64,000 bases of DNA from Sphingomonas sp. JC676 (lineage in GTDB: Bacteria > Pseudomonadota > Alphaproteobacteria > Sphingomonadales > Sphingomonadaceae): contig NZ_JACTGR010000002.1 of the NCBI RefSeq assembly GCF_014489075.1, positions 558,001-622,000 on the forward strand. Reading direction: 5' to 3'. The stretch's first letter is position 1. The number at the start of each line of letters is the position of its first letter. The notes under the pieces were generated by a model. The model had not been told where the DNA came from, ran no database searches, and saw nothing but the letters and a program-made list of their open reading frames with translations. Positions 1 through 9,068 of this stretch are shown here, one piece after another. Made by a program: the position numbers and the translations under genes.

Positions 1-633
1 TAGCTCGCCGAGCCCCGCCTGGTGTTCCTGGAGCGCCAGTGCATCGCGGTCCAACCGCAGTGGAACTTCCGGAATCACCCGCGTGCATTCGGCCGCCAGC
101 AGCTTCTCTGCCGCGAGCGCTTCTGAAATGCCGCTGCTGAGCCCGTCGATCTCATGCCCGAAGCTGCTCATCTGCGCTTCGGCAACGTCGATCTTCTCGA
201 ACATCGTGTCGGCGAAGCCCGAAAATTCGGCGGCGCCCGCGGCCGCGACCTTGATGTTGAGCCCGCATATCCGAAGGAAGCGAAGCGTGCGGTGAAACTG
301 GCCCATCGGCGCGCGCAGTGCCTCGCCCGAGCCGCTGATCGTGGCGAGCGCCGCCTGGCGCCGAGCCTGCATCGCGGGAAGCCTGGTCAGCCGGTCGGCG
401 ATCGCGCGCATGTCCTGCACGGCAGCCTCCGCCGCCTCGCGATCAAGCGCGCTCGTCACGCCCTCGAGCGATTTCACCAGCGTCTCGACGATCTGATAGG
501 CCTGCGCCAATGCGCCGCCCGCCTCGACGAAACGCGCGTCCAGGCCGCTCGCCAATGCAGCAAGAGTCACTTGCACATTCGCGAGCGACGCGCCGCCTTC
601 GGCAGGCCCTTCCGCAATCCTCGAAATGTACAA
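1..633 (-). CDS. MCP-like chemotaxis-associated protein, partial (runs off left edge)
   Basis: The reading frame is open for 211 codons from a TTG start at 631-633 to the window edge, so the C-terminus is missing. A GGAGG Shine-Dalgarno sequence lies six bases before the TTG and fixes this start; no better ATG exists. The N-terminus (MYISRIAEG...) aligns by eye with the next gene upstream (701-2407): both share an ASGLDARFVEA-like opening, a LP-x-MQ segment, and LNIKVAAAGAAEFSGFADTMF, which resembles the 'NL-K-EAARAG-GFAVVADE' tip of chemoreceptors. No membrane segment is visible. It is the last gene seen of the chemotaxis operon and is likely a tandem duplicate. Function is inferred only: a soluble receptor-like or adaptor protein. 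Confidence 0.7.
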   Translation of the reverse strand, partial: MYISRIAEGPAEGGASLANVQVTLAALASGLDARFVEAGGALAQAYQIVETLVKSLEGVTSALDREAAEAAVQDMRAIADRLTRLPAMQARRQAALATISGSGEALRAPMGQFHRTLRFLRICGLNIKVAAAGAAEFSGFADTMFEKIDVAEAQMSSFGHEIDGLSSGISEALAAEKLLAAECTRVIPEVPLRLDRDALALQEHQAGLGEL

Positions 634-700
634 AGTCGCCCTCCGACCTTCTCTCTATTCTGATAGGAAAATAACGGGAAAATCCAAATGACCCCTCAGG

Positions 701-2407
701 TTAGAAAAGCCCATCATCGAGCGTATCGCTCTGGGTTGCGGCCATCAGTTCCATGCCGGGCAACAGGAAGGCGCGGTGCACTTCGCGCTCGCGCGCCATC
801 GTGTACATCGCCTCGATTTCCTGAAGGATCGTGCGAAGCGGCGCCTGGTCGGTCCCCTCGATCTCCGCCACCTGTCCGCCCAGCTCGCGCAATGTCCTGA
901 CGAACCCCGATATGGTGGCCGCCAGTTCGAGCTCGTCGGCCAGCCGGGAACCTGCATCGTCGAGCGTCTGGATCAACTCGCGCGCGTCGATGCCGCCTTC
1001 GCCGATGCCCTGATCGGTGCGCCGGCAGGCCTCGCGGATAAGCGCGAGAGACCAGGCGAGCTTGGGGCCAGGATCGGTCTCGAGCGCGGTTTCGTGGCGG
1101 TGGCGGATCGAGACGCTGACCGCGCCGAGCTCGCGGATCGCCCAGCCCACGCCGTTCACCGCCTGGTCGAGACGATCGGCGCAGCTGCCTATCTCTTCCG
1201 CCACGATCGCGACCGATCGCCCCGCGGTTCCCAGCCGCTCGCCATGCAGGCGTGCCCTGACCGCGATATCCTGGACGTCGGCGCGCACCAGGCGCACCGC
1301 GTCGAGCCGCGTGGTGAGGTCGTTCATCGTGTCGATCACCACCGCGGTCATCGTCAGCGTCTTGCTGGTACCGGCGCGGAGCTGCTCGGTGAGTACATCG
1401 ATGTCGGTGAAACCGCGCTCCAGCCGATGCAGGAAGGCATGACCTTCGCGTCCTGCGTCGCTTTCGTCGATCAGCGATACGAGTTCGCCGGTATGCGGCC
1501 CCAGCTCGCCCAGCGCATTGACCAGCAGTCCGGTCTCGCGATCGAGATCGGCCGCGACGTCGGCGAGCTGCGCCTCGATCAGCGCAAGGATGTGCGATTC
1601 CAGCGCGCGCGCCGCCGCGGTCTGCTCTGCCTCGAGCCGCCGCGCGTTGAGGAGCTGGAGCGCGGCGACCATATGCTCGAGCCGCTGGCGGCTGATATCG
1701 CCGATCTGCAGCGCGCCCAGGATCACGGCCACCCGGCCCTGGACCTCGCGCGCGATGCTGCGGACGCCGGCGGCACTGTCGGCGATCGAAACCTGGTGCG
1801 CCTGGAGCTCGAGCGCGTCGTCGGCGAGCCGATCGGGCACCAGCGGGATCACCTTGGCACATTCGGCGGCGATCAGCCGTGCCGAGCGCTGGACGGTGGC
1901 GACGCCGCCGACCAGCTCCTGAAGCGTGGTCATGAAGCCCTTCAGATGCCCGTCGCCGGCATCGAAGCGCGCGAACATCTCGTCGGCGAACCGCGTGACG
2001 GACGGCGCACCCGATGCCGCGATCTTGAGATTGGTGCCGTTGACCCGGAGGATGCGCAGCACTTCCTGGATCTGCATCACGTGAAGGTTGAGCTCTGCCG
2101 CCGCGCGGCGGACCACGCCCAGATCGTTGACACGCTCATGCTGCAGCATGGGCAGTGCGGTAAGCTCGCGCGCACTCTCGCGCAGGATGCGGACCGCGGC
2201 CTTGCCGGTCTGTTCGTCGATTGCGTGGATGATCGAATCGAGCGAGGCGATCACGCGGTTGACCGTGTCGATTACGGTCGCCAGCGTGCTCGCGGCATGT
2301 ACAAAGCGAACGTCGAGCCCGGCGGCGAGCCCGGCCAAGGCCTGTTGCAGATTCTCGACAACCGCGTCGCGCGCGGAAGCTGAGGGCTCGATTCTATCTT
2401 GATACAT
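701..2407 (-). CDS. MCP-like chemotaxis-associated protein, soluble, 568 aa
   Basis: A helical, Ala/Leu/Glu-rich protein of 568 residues with no signal peptide or membrane segment. An early motif (NLKIAASGAPSVTRFADEMF) and a later one (GRSVAIVAEEIGSCADRLDQ) both resemble the hairpin tip of methyl-accepting receptors, but the highly conserved tip ([15 protein letters not shown]) is not kept. A GDISRQRLEHM segment recalls the DI-RQR-EH signature of some receptor-like proteins. It starts at ATG 2405-2407, 39 bp after cheB ends, and is followed 67 bp later by a paralogue. Its place after cheR-cheB suggests a role in chemosensory signalling, perhaps as a cytosolic receptor or scaffold. The exact function is unknown. 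Confidence 0.75.
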   Translation of the reverse strand: MYQDRIEPSASARDAVVENLQQALAGLAAGLDVRFVHAASTLATVIDTVNRVIASLDSIIHAIDEQTGKAAVRILRESARELTALPMLQHERVNDLGVVRRAAAELNLHVMQIQEVLRILRVNGTNLKIAASGAPSVTRFADEMFARFDAGDGHLKGFMTTLQELVGGVATVQRSARLIAAECAKVIPLVPDRLADDALELQAHQVSIADSAAGVRSIAREVQGRVAVILGALQIGDISRQRLEHMVAALQLLNARRLEAEQTAAARALESHILALIEAQLADVAADLDRETGLLVNALGELGPHTGELVSLIDESDAGREGHAFLHRLERGFTDIDVLTEQLRAGTSKTLTMTAVVIDTMNDLTTRLDAVRLVRADVQDIAVRARLHGERLGTAGRSVAIVAEEIGSCADRLDQAVNGVGWAIRELGAVSVSIRHRHETALETDPGPKLAWSLALIREACRRTDQGIGEGGIDARELIQTLDDAGSRLADELELAATISGFVRTLRELGGQVAEIEGTDQAPLRTILQEIEAMYTMAREREVHRAFLLPGMELMAATQSDTLDDGLF

Positions 2408-2446
2408 GCCGGGCTCCGTCGGGAATCTTGCGGTGGGGAAACATGC

Positions 2447-3535
2447 TCATCGCGCAGTCGCCTGCAGCAGCTCGCGGGCGATGGCGCCGAGCGGGACCAC
2501 CCGGTCGGCGGCGCCGCGCGCGATCGCTTCCTTGGGCATGCCGAAGACGATCGACGTCGCCTCGTCCTGCGCGAAGGTGCGGGCGCCCGCCTGCTTCATC
2601 TCGAGCAGGCCGCGCGCGCCATCGTCGCCCATGCCGGTCATGATGACGCCGACCGCGTTGGAACCGGCGGCGCGCGCCGCCGATCGGAACAGCACATCGA
2701 CCGAGGGACGATGCCGCGAGACCAAGGGCCCATCGCGCACGGAAACATAATAGCGCGCGCCCTGGCGCTCGAGCATCGTGTGCTTGCCGCCCGGCGCGAT
2801 CAGCACATGGCCGCGCAGCACCGGATCGCCGTCCACGGCTTCCTTGACGTCGACCTCGCACAGCGTGTTGAGCCGCGACGCGAAGGCGCGGGTGAAATTC
2901 TCCGGCATGTGCTGGACGACGACGACGCCGGGCGAATTGGCGGGCAGCGCCTCCAGCACCTCGCGCAATGCCTCGGTGCCGCCGGTCGACGCGCCCAGGC
3001 ACACCACCATCTCGGTGGTCCGGCTCATCGCGCGGCCGCTGGGCGGCGGCAATACCGCGTCGGCGGTCAGTTTCTTCTCTGGCCCATGCGGCTTGGGATC
3101 GCGCATGGCGGGACGGCCGCGCACGCGCGCCCTGGCCGCGGCCTTCACCACGTCGCGGATCTGGAGATTATGTTCGGCCAGGTGATCCGCGACGCCGACG
3201 CGCGGCTTCAGGATCACGTCGACCGCGCCGGCCTCCATTGCCTGGAGCAAAGTCTCCGATCCTTCCTCGGTGAGCGATGAGCACATCACTACGGGCACCG
3301 GACACTGCGACATCAGCTTGCGCAGGAAGGTGATGCCGTCCATCCGCGGCATCTCCACGTCGAGCGTGATGACGTCGGGCACCTCCTCCTGCAGGCGCCG
3401 CGCCGCGCTGAACGGATCGGAGGCGACACCCATCACCTCGATCTCGGGATCCTCCTGGAGGATCGCAGTCATCGTCTGGCGGACGCTGGCCGAATCGTCG
3501 ATAACGAGGACGCGGATCTTTTTGGCGGCGAGCAT
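2447..3535 (-). CDS. cheB: CheB: protein-glutamate methylesterase/glutaminase, response regulator
   Basis: CheB removes methyl groups from chemoreceptor glutamates and deamidates glutamines, resetting receptors during adaptation. The 362-residue protein has an N-terminal REC domain (acidic D13-D14, phosphoacceptor D59 in [11 protein letters not shown], and the K of ILKPR) and a C-terminal CheB catalytic domain. The catalytic Ser lies in LGASTGG, the His in VVQHMPENF and the Asp in [11 protein letters not shown]. The length is normal for the family. It lies six bases after cheR, which does the opposing methylation, so the pair is probably cotranscribed. CheA would phosphorylate D59. No cheD is seen in the window. 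Confidence 0.97.
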   Translation of the reverse strand: MLAAKKIRVLVIDDSASVRQTMTAILQEDPEIEVMGVASDPFSAARRLQEEVPDVITLDVEMPRMDGITFLRKLMSQCPVPVVMCSSLTEEGSETLLQAMEAGAVDVILKPRVGVADHLAEHNLQIRDVVKAAARARVRGRPAMRDPKPHGPEKKLTADAVLPPPSGRAMSRTTEMVVCLGASTGGTEALREVLEALPANSPGVVVVQHMPENFTRAFASRLNTLCEVDVKEAVDGDPVLRGHVLIAPGGKHTMLERQGARYYVSVRDGPLVSRHRPSVDVLFRSAARAAGSNAVGVIMTGMGDDGARGLLEMKQAGARTFAQDEATSIVFGMPKEAIARGAADRVVPLGAIARELLQATAR

Positions 3536-3541
3536 CTGGGA

Positions 3542-4405
3542 TCAGCTCCGTTGAAAAACGGTGTTGGCGACCTGGACCAGCGGGAGGTCCAGACCGGTGA
3601 TCGATTCCGAATGGCCGAGGAACAGATAGCCGCCGGGCTCGAGGCAATCGACGAGCTGTGACACGACCTTGCGCTGCGTCGGCTTGTCGAAATAGATCAG
3701 CACGTTGCGGCAGAAGATCAGGTGCATCGCCTCGCCGACCGGATACCGATCGTCCATCAGGTTGAGCCGTGCAAAGCCGATCGCGCTGCGCAGCGACGGC
3801 GCCATGCGGATGTCGCGCCGCGCTGGATCGCGCGACATCATGATATATTTGCGCTGCAGCGCCGCCGGCACCGGATCGACCAGCTCGGCCGGATAAATGC
3901 CGGCGCGGGCGGCTGCGAGCACCTCGGTATCGAGATCGGTGGCCAGGATGCCGTAAGAGGGGCCGTTGCAGGTATCGGCATAATCGTCGAGCACCATCGC
4001 GATCGTGTAGGGCTCGGGTCCTGTCGAGCAGGCGGCGCTCCAGGCGCGCACGGTACGGATCCCGCGCGCCTTGAACTGGGGCAGGATCGTCCGGGTCAGA
4101 TATTCGAAATGCGCGGGCTCACGGAAGAAATCGGTCTTGTTGGTCGTCACCGCGTTGATCAGGTGCAGCCCTTCGTTCGCAAGACCGTCTCCGCTGAACA
4201 CCCGATCGCAATATTCATCAAGCGTACGTGTGCCGGTGGCGCGCAGGCGGCGGCGCAGCCGGCCTTCGAGCATGGTCTTCTTGCTCTCCGGCATCTTGAT
4301 GCCGGAATAATCGTAGATATACGCCGCCACCCTCGCGAAGTTGCGCCTGTTCATCTGATCGTTGCCCACGGGCTGGGCGCTTAGGACGGGGGCGGCAGTG
4401 GCCAA
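3542..4405 (-). CDS. cheR: CheR: chemoreceptor glutamate methyltransferase
   Basis: CheR transfers methyl groups from S-adenosylmethionine to receptor glutamates. The 287-residue frame shows the CheR N-terminal helical domain (FARVAAYIYDYSGIKM, then RRRLRA), the TNKTDFFREPAHF motif, the SAM-binding stretch AWSAACSTGPEPYTIAM (the usual 'GCSTGEEPYS' with P for E), and IFCRNVLIYFDKPTQ near the end. The start is uncertain: TTG 4403-4405 has a GGAG seven bases upstream, while ATG 4352-4354 (giving 270 residues) has only a weak GGG. I chose the TTG. It sits between cheW and cheB in the minus-strand operon. Confidence 0.95.
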   Translation of the reverse strand: MATAAPVLSAQPVGNDQMNRRNFARVAAYIYDYSGIKMPESKKTMLEGRLRRRLRATGTRTLDEYCDRVFSGDGLANEGLHLINAVTTNKTDFFREPAHFEYLTRTILPQFKARGIRTVRAWSAACSTGPEPYTIAMVLDDYADTCNGPSYGILATDLDTEVLAAARAGIYPAELVDPVPAALQRKYIMMSRDPARRDIRMAPSLRSAIGFARLNLMDDRYPVGEAMHLIFCRNVLIYFDKPTQRKVVSQLVDCLEPGGYLFLGHSESITGLDLPLVQVANTVFQRS

Positions 4406-4479
4406 GGACCTGCTCCGATATGCTGAGCCCGGTCCGATTGGACGCGGGCGGGGATTGAGTGCGGGCGGAGCCGTTCCGG

Positions 4480-4950
4480 TCAGGCAGCGCGCAGCAATTC
4501 GGCCTCATCGGTGGAGAAGATGCGCGCGACATCGACCAGGACGACGAAGCCCTCGGTCCGCTTGACCACGCCGGCGATATATTCGGACGGCCAGCGCACG
4601 CCGATATCGGGCGCGGCGCCGATCTGGTCGCCGCGAAAGGTGCTCACCTCCAGCACGCGGTCCACGACGAGCCCGAGCACCAGCACGCGATCGGCGACCG
4701 GCACGTCGACCACCAGGATCCGCGTGCTGGGCGTCGGATCGACATGCGGCAGGCCAAGGCGCAGCCGGAAGTCGACCGTGGCGACGCCTTGGCCGCGCAT
4801 GTCGGTGAGGCCCAGCAGGTAATCCGGGCCGTTGGGGATGCGGAACGTCTCGCGATAATCGAGGATCTCGCGGACCAGCGCCACGGGGACCGCGAAGGTC
4901 TCCGCCCCCAGCCCGAAGGTCACGGCCTGGATTTCCTGCACGTCGCTCAT
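4480..4950 (-). CDS. cheW: CheW: chemotaxis coupling protein (second copy)
   Basis: CheW links chemoreceptors to the CheA kinase. The 156-residue protein begins [22 protein letters not shown], where [10 protein letters not shown] is the classic CheW strand. It continues with [18 protein letters not shown] and [14 protein letters not shown], all hallmarks of the SH3-like CheW fold. The start ATG (4948-4950) overlaps the stop of the upstream receptor gene by 4 bp (ATGA), so it is translationally coupled to that receptor. A longer open frame runs upstream inside the receptor gene in another frame and is not real coding. A more divergent cheW lies at 8550-9065, so each receptor gene has its own neighbouring coupling protein. 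Confidence 0.95.
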   Translation of the reverse strand: MSDVQEIQAVTFGLGAETFAVPVALVREILDYRETFRIPNGPDYLLGLTDMRGQGVATVDFRLRLGLPHVDPTPSTRILVVDVPVADRVLVLGLVVDRVLEVSTFRGDQIGAAPDIGVRWPSEYIAGVVKRTEGFVVLVDVARIFSTDEAELLRAA

Positions 4951-6761
4951 GCTGCCTGCACTCCGAAGGATGCGTCGTCGGCGTCGGGGCCGCCATTGGT
5001 GAGATCGAGCGCGAAACCGTTCACCCGCGCCTTCTGATCGGCGATCGAGTTCGCCTTCGCCTTGGGCTTGGCGGCAGGCGCGGCCGGCTTGCGGGCCGGC
5101 GCGCTGCGCTGGACCGTCGGCGCGGTGCGGGCGGAGATGTGACGGCCGCCGTCCTCGATACGGAAATAGGCGATGCTCGTCTGGAGTTCCTCCGCCTGGG
5201 CGGCGAGCTCTTCCGACGTCGTCGAGATTTCCTCGGAGGCGCCGGCGTTCTGCTGCGTCACCTGGTCGAGCTGCTGGATCGCCTGGTTGATCTGCGCCGC
5301 GCCGATATCCTGTTCGCGGCACGCCGAGCTGATCTCCGAGACGAGCTCGGCGGTCCGGCGGATGTCCGGCACCAGCTTGGTCAGCATCTCGCCCGCCTCG
5401 GTCGCTGCGCGCACCGTGTCGGTCGAGACTGCACCGATCTCGGCGGCGGCGGACTGGCTGCGCTCGGCGAGCTTGCGTACTTCCGATGCCACCACCGCGA
5501 AGCCGCGACCATGCTCGCCGGCGCGCGCCGCCTCGACGGCCGCGTTCAGCGCCAGCAGATCGGTCTGGCGCGCGATCTCCTGGACGATGCCGATCTTGTC
5601 GGCAATCGTGCGCATCGCCTCGACGGCCTTCTCGACCGCCACGCCGCTCGCCTCGGCATCCTTCGACGACTGGCGGGCGATCTTCTCGGTCTGCGCCGCA
5701 TTGTCGGCGTTCTGCTTGATGTTGGCGGACATCTCTTCCATCGAAGCCGAAGCCTGTTCGGCGGCGGCGGCCTGCTCGGTGGCGCCCTGCGACACCTGCT
5801 CCGAGCTCGCCGACAGCTCCTGGCTGCCCGTCGAAACATTGTTCGCCGCCGCGGTGGCGTCGCCGATCACGCCGCGCAGGCGCTCGACCATGCGCACCAG
5901 CGCCAGACCCAGCATGTCCCGGTCCGAGAGCGGCCGGTGATGGACGGTAAGGTCACCATCGGCGATCTTGTCGGCAAGACTGGCGCTGACGCGGAGGTTC
6001 GCGGTCATGCCGTTGACGGTGTCGACCAGATCCTTGATCTCGTCGTTGGACGTAACCTTCACTTCCTGCTCGAGATCGCCGATCGCGACGGCGCTCACCG
6101 CGGCCGAGATGCGACGCAGCCCACCCGAGACCAGACGCGAGATCCAGATCGCGCCACCGATGGCGAGGACCAGCGCGATGCCAGCCACGGTGAACAGCAT
6201 CAGCCGCGCTGCGGCATAGAGCGCGTTGGTCTCGTCGTCGGTCTGCTGCATCTGCGCCTTCTCGCGCTCGACGATCTTGTCGACCGTGGCCGAAAGAGCC
6301 GTCGCCAGTTGGCGCGATTCACCGATGGAGAGCGCTGCGCCTTCCTGGTTATGGTTGCTGAAGCCCAGATCGCGGACGCGCGTGTTGACCGGCTTGAACG
6401 CTGCCCAATCCGAACGTACCTGCGCCCAGATCGCCTTCTCTTCCGGGCTATCTGCCAGCGCCGCGCCCTGGTTGATCAGGTTCTCGACATTGTTCTGGCC
6501 GGTGCGGATCGAGTCCGAGAACTGCTGGTTGAGCTGCGTGTCTTCGGTCAGGAGAATGTTCTTCTCCGAGCGGAGCAGCTTGCCGAGCTCTGTATCGATT
6601 GTCAGCGAAAGCTCGACACCCTTGGCCGGTCCGTTGATGATCTCGGTGATCGCGGTGTTCAGCGTGCTGAGCCGCGACGTGGCGACCAGCACCACGGCGA
6701 ACAGCATGACGATGAGGATGCCGAAGGTAACCCCCAGCTTGAGCTTGATCGTTGCGCGCAT
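4947..6761 (-). CDS. Methyl-accepting chemotaxis protein (receptor 1), 604 aa
   Basis: This is a membrane chemoreceptor. There is a TM helix at about residues 7-29, a periplasmic four-helix-bundle-type sensor region to about 185, a second TM ([20 protein letters not shown]), a HAMP domain, then a long coiled signalling domain with the invariant hairpin tip [28 protein letters not shown]. It ends in a Pro/Ala/Lys-rich linker and a [15 protein letters not shown] tail that recurs in receptor 2. There is no NWETF-type tether for CheR. Its signalling half is almost identical to that of receptor 2, while the sensor halves have diverged. It ends in a 4-bp overlap with cheW. The ligand is unknown. 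Confidence 0.95.
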   Translation of the reverse strand: MRATIKLKLGVTFGILIVMLFAVVLVATSRLSTLNTAITEIINGPAKGVELSLTIDTELGKLLRSEKNILLTEDTQLNQQFSDSIRTGQNNVENLINQGAALADSPEEKAIWAQVRSDWAAFKPVNTRVRDLGFSNHNQEGAALSIGESRQLATALSATVDKIVEREKAQMQQTDDETNALYAAARLMLFTVAGIALVLAIGGAIWISRLVSGGLRRISAAVSAVAIGDLEQEVKVTSNDEIKDLVDTVNGMTANLRVSASLADKIADGDLTVHHRPLSDRDMLGLALVRMVERLRGVIGDATAAANNVSTGSQELSASSEQVSQGATEQAAAAEQASASMEEMSANIKQNADNAAQTEKIARQSSKDAEASGVAVEKAVEAMRTIADKIGIVQEIARQTDLLALNAAVEAARAGEHGRGFAVVASEVRKLAERSQSAAAEIGAVSTDTVRAATEAGEMLTKLVPDIRRTAELVSEISSACREQDIGAAQINQAIQQLDQVTQQNAGASEEISTTSEELAAQAEELQTSIAYFRIEDGGRHISARTAPTVQRSAPARKPAAPAAKPKAKANSIADQKARVNGFALDLTNGGPDADDASFGVQAA

Positions 6762-6787
6762 TTCTAGCGACCTCTTCTATTTTTCGT

Positions 6788-6820
6788 GGGCCGTAGCTGC
6801 GGAAAGCTGCGCTACGGCCC
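6788..6820 (-). other. Hairpin between the two receptor genes
   Basis: A perfect 10-bp inverted repeat (GGGCCGTAGC at 6788-6797 with GCTACGGCCC at 6811-6820) encloses a 13-base loop in the 74-bp gap between the two receptor genes. In the minus-strand transcript it is followed by an A-rich rather than U-rich tract, so it is unlikely to be an intrinsic terminator. A role in mRNA processing or stability is possible, but that is inference. Confidence 0.5.
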
Positions 6821-6835
6821 CGAGGATGGTTGGCG

Positions 6836-8533
6836 TCAGGCGGCCTGGCTGCCGAAATCGGCGTCGTCCGCATCGGGCCCACCGCTGGTGAGATCGAGCG
6901 CGAAGCCGTTCACGCGCGCCTTCTGATCGACGATCGAGTTCGGCTTAGCCTTGAGCGCGGGTTTCTTGACCGCAGGGGCGGCCGGCTTGCGGACCGAAGG
7001 AGCAGCCGAACGGGCCATCGGCGCGACCTTCCGCGCCGCGCCGGCTTCGGTCACCCGGAAATAGGCGATGCTGGCCTGGAGCTCTTCCGCCTGGGCGGCG
7101 AGCTCTTCCGAGGTGGTCGAGATCTGCTCCGAAGCGCCGGCATTCTGCTGCGTCACCTGGTCGAGCTGCTGGATCGCTTCGTTGATCTGCGAAGCACCAA
7201 TGTCCTGCTCGCGACACGCCGAGCTGATCTCCGAGACGAGCTCGGCGGTCCGGCGGATGTCCGGCACCAGCTTGGTCAGCATCTCGCCCGCCTCGGCGGC
7301 TGCCTTAACGGTCTCCGACGAGACCGAGCTGATCTCGGCGGCCGCGGTCTGGCTGCGCTCGGCGAGCTTGCGCACCTCCGACGCCACCACCGCGAAGCCG
7401 CGACCATGCTCGCCGGCGCGCGCCGCCTCGACGGCCGCGTTCAGCGCCAGCAGATCGGTCTGGCGCGCGATCTCCTGGACGATGCCGATCTTGTCGGCAA
7501 TCGTGCGCATCGCACCCACGGCCTTGTCGACCGCCTGACCGCTCGCTTCGGCGTCCTTCGACGACTGGCGCGCGATCTTCTCGGTCTGCGCCGCGTTGTC
7601 GGCGTTCTGCTTGATGTTGGCGGCCATCTCTTCCATCGATGCCGAAGCCTGCTCGGCGGCGGCTGCCTGCTCGGTGGCGCCCTGCGACACCTGCTCCGAG
7701 CTCGCCGACAGCTCCTGGCTGCCCGCCGAGACGTTCTCGGCCGCAACGTTCGCATCGCCGACCACGCCGCGCAGGCGCTCGATCATGTTGTTCACATGGC
7801 CCAGCAGCTCGCCGATCTCGTCCTTGCTCTTGACCTCGACGGTCTTGGTCAGGTCGCCCTCGGCAACCTGGCGCATCGCGTCGCCGGCAGCCTTGAGGCC
7901 GCGCGAGATCAGCAACGAGAGATAGATGGCGGCAGCGGCGGTGACGAGGAATGCGACGACGCCCATCACGAGCATGGTCGTGCGCGCCGAGCCGTAGAGC
8001 ACCTCGGTATCGTCATCGGCTTCAGCCATCATCTGCTGCTGCGCCTTGACGAGGTCTTCGACCGTCTTGGTGACGGCGGTCGCCTTGTCACGCGAATCGC
8101 CCATGGTGAGCGCGACGGCAGCGGCCTTGTCGGTATCGCTCAGCTCGCGGACCTTCTCGTTGATCGGCTTGAACGCGTTCCACTGATCGCGCAGCTCGGC
8201 CCACTGTGCCTTGGTCTTCTCGGACGGCTTGGCATTGGCCTGCTCGACGGCTTCGTCGACGCGCGCGCGCCAGGAGTCGATCGACGCCTCGAAGTCGCGG
8301 CGCTGTGCCGGATCGTCGGTCATGGTGAGGTTCTTTTCGGCGCGGACCATCATGCTCACGCCGCCGTCGATGCTGCGCGCGCGGTCGAGCTGCTTGGCAG
8401 GACCGGTGATGACGTCGCCGATCGCGTCGTTGAGCGTGCTCAGGCGCGAAATGCCGAGCACGATGACCGCGGTCATGATGATGAGCAAAAGGGCGAAGGT
8501 GCCGCCCAGCTTCAGCTTGATGGATGCGTGCAT
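6836..8533 (-). CDS. Methyl-accepting chemotaxis protein (receptor 2), 565 aa
   Basis: A chemoreceptor with the same layout as receptor 1: TM1 at about residues 8-28, a periplasmic helical sensor region, TM2 ([25 protein letters not shown]), HAMP, and a signalling domain with [28 protein letters not shown]. Sensor-region similarity to receptor 1 is modest (shared STLN and '[20 protein letters not shown]' patterns), but the signalling domain is near-identical. The C-terminal tail [19 protein letters not shown] matches receptor 1. It lies 16 bp after the first cheW. It probably signals through the same CheA array; the ligand is not deducible. Confidence 0.95.
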   Translation of the reverse strand: MHASIKLKLGGTFALLLIIMTAVIVLGISRLSTLNDAIGDVITGPAKQLDRARSIDGGVSMMVRAEKNLTMTDDPAQRRDFEASIDSWRARVDEAVEQANAKPSEKTKAQWAELRDQWNAFKPINEKVRELSDTDKAAAVALTMGDSRDKATAVTKTVEDLVKAQQQMMAEADDDTEVLYGSARTTMLVMGVVAFLVTAAAAIYLSLLISRGLKAAGDAMRQVAEGDLTKTVEVKSKDEIGELLGHVNNMIERLRGVVGDANVAAENVSAGSQELSASSEQVSQGATEQAAAAEQASASMEEMAANIKQNADNAAQTEKIARQSSKDAEASGQAVDKAVGAMRTIADKIGIVQEIARQTDLLALNAAVEAARAGEHGRGFAVVASEVRKLAERSQTAAAEISSVSSETVKAAAEAGEMLTKLVPDIRRTAELVSEISSACREQDIGASQINEAIQQLDQVTQQNAGASEQISTTSEELAAQAEELQASIAYFRVTEAGAARKVAPMARSAAPSVRKPAAPAVKKPALKAKPNSIVDQKARVNGFALDLTSGGPDADDADFGSQAA

Positions 8534-8549
8534 GATCTAAGCCCCTGGC

Positions 8550-9065
8550 TCAATGTACGGTGGACGGAAGGGCGGCAGCGGACTCGCCACCCCCGAGGAA
8601 CGGACGGAAAATCGCGGAGAGATCGGGAAGGACGATCACGCCCTCCGGAGTGCGCACCAGTTCGCGCACGAACTCGCGGCGCCAGCGCATGCCGACGGCG
8701 GGCGGCTCCTCGCTGGCATTCTGATGCAGCGTGGCGACTTCGTGGACCTTGTCGGTACGGATGCCGAGCTGGATCGCCCCGCTTTCGGTCTCGAGCTCGA
8801 TCACGACGATGCGGCTGTCGACCGTCGCTTCCGCCGCGGGCAGGGCGAAGGCCAGGCGCAGATCGGCAATCGGGATGATCTTGCCGCGGAAATTGACGAC
8901 GCTGCCGACCAAAGGCGCGGCGCCGGGCACGACCGTCTCGGGCAGCAGATCGAGGATCTCGCGGACGAGGATGGCCTCGAGCGCGAAGGTCTCTTCCTGG
9001 AGGTCGAAGGTCAGCACTTCGAGGGTGCCATTGGCATCCCATTGGGTCTGGGTGGCTTCGTGCAT
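8550..9065 (-). CDS. cheW: CheW: chemotaxis coupling protein (first copy)
   Basis: A CheW-domain protein of 171 residues (EVLTFDLQEETFALEAILVREILD, PLVGSVVNFRGKIIPIADLRLAF, QLGIRTDKVHEVATL). It is longer than the second copy because of an acidic N-terminal lead and a C-terminal tail (FLGGGESAAALPSTVH). It starts at ATG 9063-9065, three bases after the cheA stop, consistent with coexpression with the kinase. It should bridge CheA to receptors 1 and 2. Confidence 0.96.
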   Translation of the reverse strand: MHEATQTQWDANGTLEVLTFDLQEETFALEAILVREILDLLPETVVPGAAPLVGSVVNFRGKIIPIADLRLAFALPAAEATVDSRIVVIELETESGAIQLGIRTDKVHEVATLHQNASEEPPAVGMRWRREFVRELVRTPEGVIVLPDLSAIFRPFLGGGESAAALPSTVH

Positions 9066-9068
9066 GGC

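Noticed and set aside
776..2383. Long plus-strand open frame of 535 codons opposite the MCP-like gene
   Set aside because: It mirrors the codon structure of the minus-strand gene in high-GC DNA and matches no family; the minus frame has a good start, operon context and receptor-like helices.
4951..5322. N-terminal extension of the second cheW frame to 280 residues
   Set aside because: The extension lies in another frame of the receptor gene and is Arg/Gly/Ala-rich; ATG 4948-4950 gives a normal CheW with a 4-bp overlap.
5139..8878. Long plus-strand open frames opposite the two chemoreceptor genes
   Set aside because: Arg/Leu/Gly-rich shadows of clear MCP genes; similarity between them only reflects the near-identity of the receptors.
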